From Pseudomonadota bacterium (GTDB lineage: Bacteria > Pseudomonadota > Gammaproteobacteria > Steroidobacterales > Steroidobacteraceae): a DNA stretch of 34,268 nt. Below the pieces are notes generated by a model. That model saw only the letters and a list, made by a program, of their open reading frames with translations. It was not told the DNA's origin and did no database searches. Positions within the stretch are counted from its first letter, which is position 1. Each line of letters opens with the position of its first letter. The stretch spans positions 1 through 34,268 of the forward strand of contig JANXOV010000156.1 of the NCBI GenBank assembly GCA_025357635.1, in the 5' to 3' direction. Made by a program: the position numbers and the translations under genes. Below, in pieces: positions 32,280-34,268 of the stretch.

Positions 32280-34268
32280 TCAACCCAGCAGATCCAGCAA
32301 CTGGCGCAGCTTGGCGAAGACCGCGTCCTCGCTGCGTGCCTCATGCGCAAAGCGCAGCTTGACCGCGCCGTCGAGCCGGTATTCCTTCGGACGGCTCTGG
32401 ATCAGCTTCAATACGCGCTTCGGGTCCACCTTGTGATGTTCGTCGAACAGCAGATAGCCGCTCGAGGGACCCATGTTGATTTTCCGGATGCCCAATTGCG
32501 CGGCGCGCAGCTTGATCTGCGCGGAGCGGAACAGTGTCTGCGCCGGATCCGGCAACGGACCGAACCGGTCGATCAATTCGACCTTCAGATCATCCAGCTC
32601 CGCGGCGTCTATTACGCTGGCAATGCGCTTGTACAGCACCAGCCGCAGGTGCACGTCGGGCACGTAGTCCTCCGGTATCAATGCCGGCAGGTGCAGTTCT
32701 ATCTCCGGACCGGCACTGAGCGGGCTTTCCAGGTCCGCGGTCTTGCCTGCCTTCAATGCGCTGACGGCGCGCTCCAGCAGTTCCATGTACAGATTGAAGC
32801 CGATCTCGTGAATCTGTCCGCTTTGTTCGTCTCCGAGCAGTTCGCCGGCGCCGCGAATCTCCAGATCGTGGGTGGCCAGGGTGAAGCCTGCACCAAGTTC
32901 TTCCAGTGATTCCAGCGCCTCCAGACGCTTCACGGCATCGGCTGTCATGGCCTTGCGGGGCGGAGTGATCAGATAGGCATAGGCGCGATGATGCGAGCGT
33001 CCGACACGGCCACGCAGCTGGTGCAATTGAGCGAGCCCAAACCGGTCGGCGCGGTCGATGATGATGGTGTTGGCGGTGGGCACGTCGATGCCGCTTTCGA
33101 TGATGGTCGTGCACATCAGCACGTTGAAGCGCCGATGGTAGAAATCGAGCATCAATTGTTCCAGGTCGCGCTCGCGCATCTGTCCGTGCCCGACGCGCAC
33201 GACCGCTTCGGGAACCAGTTCGCGCAGCTTCTGCGCGGTCTTCTCAATGGTTTCGATGCTGTTGTGGACAAAGTAGATCTGACCGCCGCGGCGGATCTCG
33301 CGCAAACTCGCCTCACGGACCGTGTTCTCGTTCCACTCGGAAACGAAGGTCTTCACGGCGAGCCGCTCAGCCGGAGGGGAGGTGATCAGCGACAGATCGC
33401 GCAAGCCTCCCATGGCCATGTTCAAGGTGCGGGGAATGGGCGTGGCGGTAAGCGTCAGCACATCCACTTCGGCGCGCAGCGCTTTGAGTTTTTCCTTGTC
33501 GCGGACGCCGAAGCGATGCTCTTCATCGATGACGATGAGACCCAGATCCTTGAATACGACCTTGCCCTGCAGCAGTTTCTGTGTGGCCACCACGATGTCG
33601 ACCGTGCCGGCGGCGATGCCGGCCAGCGCACCTTGCGCCTCCTTGCTGGTACGGAAGCGCGACAATGTTTCGATGCGCACCGGCCAGTCTGCGAACCGGT
33701 CGGAGAAGGTGCCGAAATGCTGCTGCGCCAGCAGTGTCGTGGGCACGAGCACGGCCACTTGTTTGCCCGCCTGAACTGCGATGAAGGCTGCGCGCAAGGC
33801 AACTTCGGTCTTGCCGAATCCGACATCGCCGCAGATCACCCGGTCCATGGGCTTGTCGGATTTCAAGTCTGCGATGACTTGCTCAATGGCGGCGGCCTGG
33901 TCGGCGGTCTCCTCAAAGGGAAACCCCGCCTGGAAAGCGCGGTAGTCGGCCTCGCGCGCAACCAAGGAAGCGCCCTGCCGGGCGGCGCGGCGCGAGTAAA
34001 GGTCGAGCAACTCGGCAGCGACGTCGCGGATGCGCTGCGCGGCCTTGCGCCGCGCCTTGAGCCATTGATCCCCGCCCAGCTTGTGCAGCGGCGCGCTTTC
34101 CGCCGGTGCACCGGTGTAACGCGACACCAGATGCAATGACTGCACGGGCACGTAGAGTTTGTCGCCTTGCGCATAAAGCAGTACCAGGAATTCGCCTTTC
34201 TGGCCTGCGACCTCCATGGTCTGCAATCCCTCGTAGCGGCCGACCCCGTAGGTCTCGTGCACCACCGG
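32280..34268 (-). CDS. mfd: Transcription-repair coupling factor Mfd, N-terminal part outside window
   Basis: DNA translocase that removes stalled RNA polymerase and recruits UvrA. The window holds about the C-terminal 662 residues (E. coli Mfd 1148); the frame remains open through the right edge. The visible start PVVHETYGVGRYEG is the RNA-polymerase-interacting domain; then come the RecG-like helicase motifs GDVGFGKTEVALRAAF (Walker A), VIDEEHRFGVRDKEK (DEEH), TATPIPRTL, and TTIIESGIDVPTANTIII and QLRGRVGRS, and the TRCF C-terminal domain after about 34000-side residue 530 (YVPDVHLRLVLYKRIASV in part). It is convergent with the LOV-GGDEF gene with a 9-base gap and no visible terminator between. 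Confidence 0.97.
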   Translation of the reverse strand, partial: PVVHETYGVGRYEGLQTMEVAGQKGEFLVLLYAQGDKLYVPVQSLHLVSRYTGAPAESAPLHKLGGDQWLKARRKAAQRIRDVAAELLDLYSRRAARQGASLVAREADYRAFQAGFPFEETADQAAAIEQVIADLKSDKPMDRVICGDVGFGKTEVALRAAFIAVQAGKQVAVLVPTTLLAQQHFGTFSDRFADWPVRIETLSRFRTSKEAQGALAGIAAGTVDIVVATQKLLQGKVVFKDLGLIVIDEEHRFGVRDKEKLKALRAEVDVLTLTATPIPRTLNMAMGGLRDLSLITSPPAERLAVKTFVSEWNENTVREASLREIRRGGQIYFVHNSIETIEKTAQKLRELVPEAVVRVGHGQMRERDLEQLMLDFYHRRFNVLMCTTIIESGIDVPTANTIIIDRADRFGLAQLHQLRGRVGRSHHRAYAYLITPPRKAMTADAVKRLEALESLEELGAGFTLATHDLEIRGAGELLGDEQSGQIHEIGFNLYMELLERAVSALKAGKTADLESPLSAGPEIELHLPALIPEDYVPDVHLRLVLYKRIASVIDAAELDDLKVELIDRFGPLPDPAQTLFRSAQIKLRAAQLGIRKINMGPSSGYLLFDEHHKVDPKRVLKLIQSRPKEYRLDGAVKLRFAHEARSEDAVFAKLRQLLDLLG

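Noticed and set aside
32988-34139. Plus-strand open frame of 383 codons over mfd
   Set aside because: Antisense shadow of the helicase motifs of mfd.

Overview
The window is a dense, GC-rich (clearly above 60% by eye) chromosomal core segment of a gammaproteobacterium. The gene orders eno-ftsB-ispD-ispF-truD-surE-pcm-nlpD, rpfE-recJ-prfB-lysS, sdhCDAB-sdhE-ygfX, rpoE-rseA-rseB...lepA-lepB and rnc-era-recO-pdxJ-acpS are gammaproteobacterial. The RpfE-type gene, the Xcc1710-type DUF498 gene and the DUF1674/SDHAF4 gene point towards the Xanthomonadales/Nevskiales/Steroidobacter side of the class; that placement is inference. No rRNA, tRNA, insertion sequence, prophage or CRISPR array is visible.

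Layout. 1-6676: 5'-truncated enolase, divisome protein FtsB, a fused IspD-IspF enzyme of isoprenoid synthesis, pseudouridine synthase TruD, a divergent Smr-domain nuclease gene, then SurE, Pcm and an NlpD-like lipoprotein. 6677-6998 is the only gene-free stretch over 300 bases. It is strikingly AT-rich, sits where rpoS normally follows nlpD, and carries hairpins, alternative pairings and an (AAN)9 tract that suggest a structured, possibly Hfq-binding RNA. 6999-12667: divergent DUF498 gene, then rpfE-like, recJ, prfB (with its programmed +1 frameshift) and lysS. This is one flank of the Xanthomonas rpf cluster without the rpfGCFB signalling genes. 12676-14386: murI and, convergent, ygfZ.

14509-18813: a succinate dehydrogenase block with an SDHAF4-like assembly factor first, then sdhC, sdhD, sdhA, sdhB, the FAD-assembly factor sdhE and a ygfX-like membrane protein. 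18925-21459: envelope stress operon rpoE-rseA-rseB preceded by a good sigma-E-type promoter and followed by a small glutaredoxin-like gene instead of rseC/mucD. 21488-28197: lepA, lepB, a DUF4845 protein, rnc, era, recO, pdxJ and acpS, mostly translationally coupled by 4-base overlaps. 28203-32270: a DEDDy exonuclease, rlmD, nagZ and a LOV-GGDEF-like protein that has lost both the photoactive cysteine and the GGDEF signature. 32280-34268: the C-terminal part of mfd on the minus strand, running off the right edge.

Most of the content is housekeeping. Points worth a second look are the AT-rich intergenic region, the degenerate LOV-GGDEF protein, the IspDF fusion with its insertion and internal ribosome site, two oligo-T-loop hairpins, and the two SDH assembly factors bracketing sdhCDAB.
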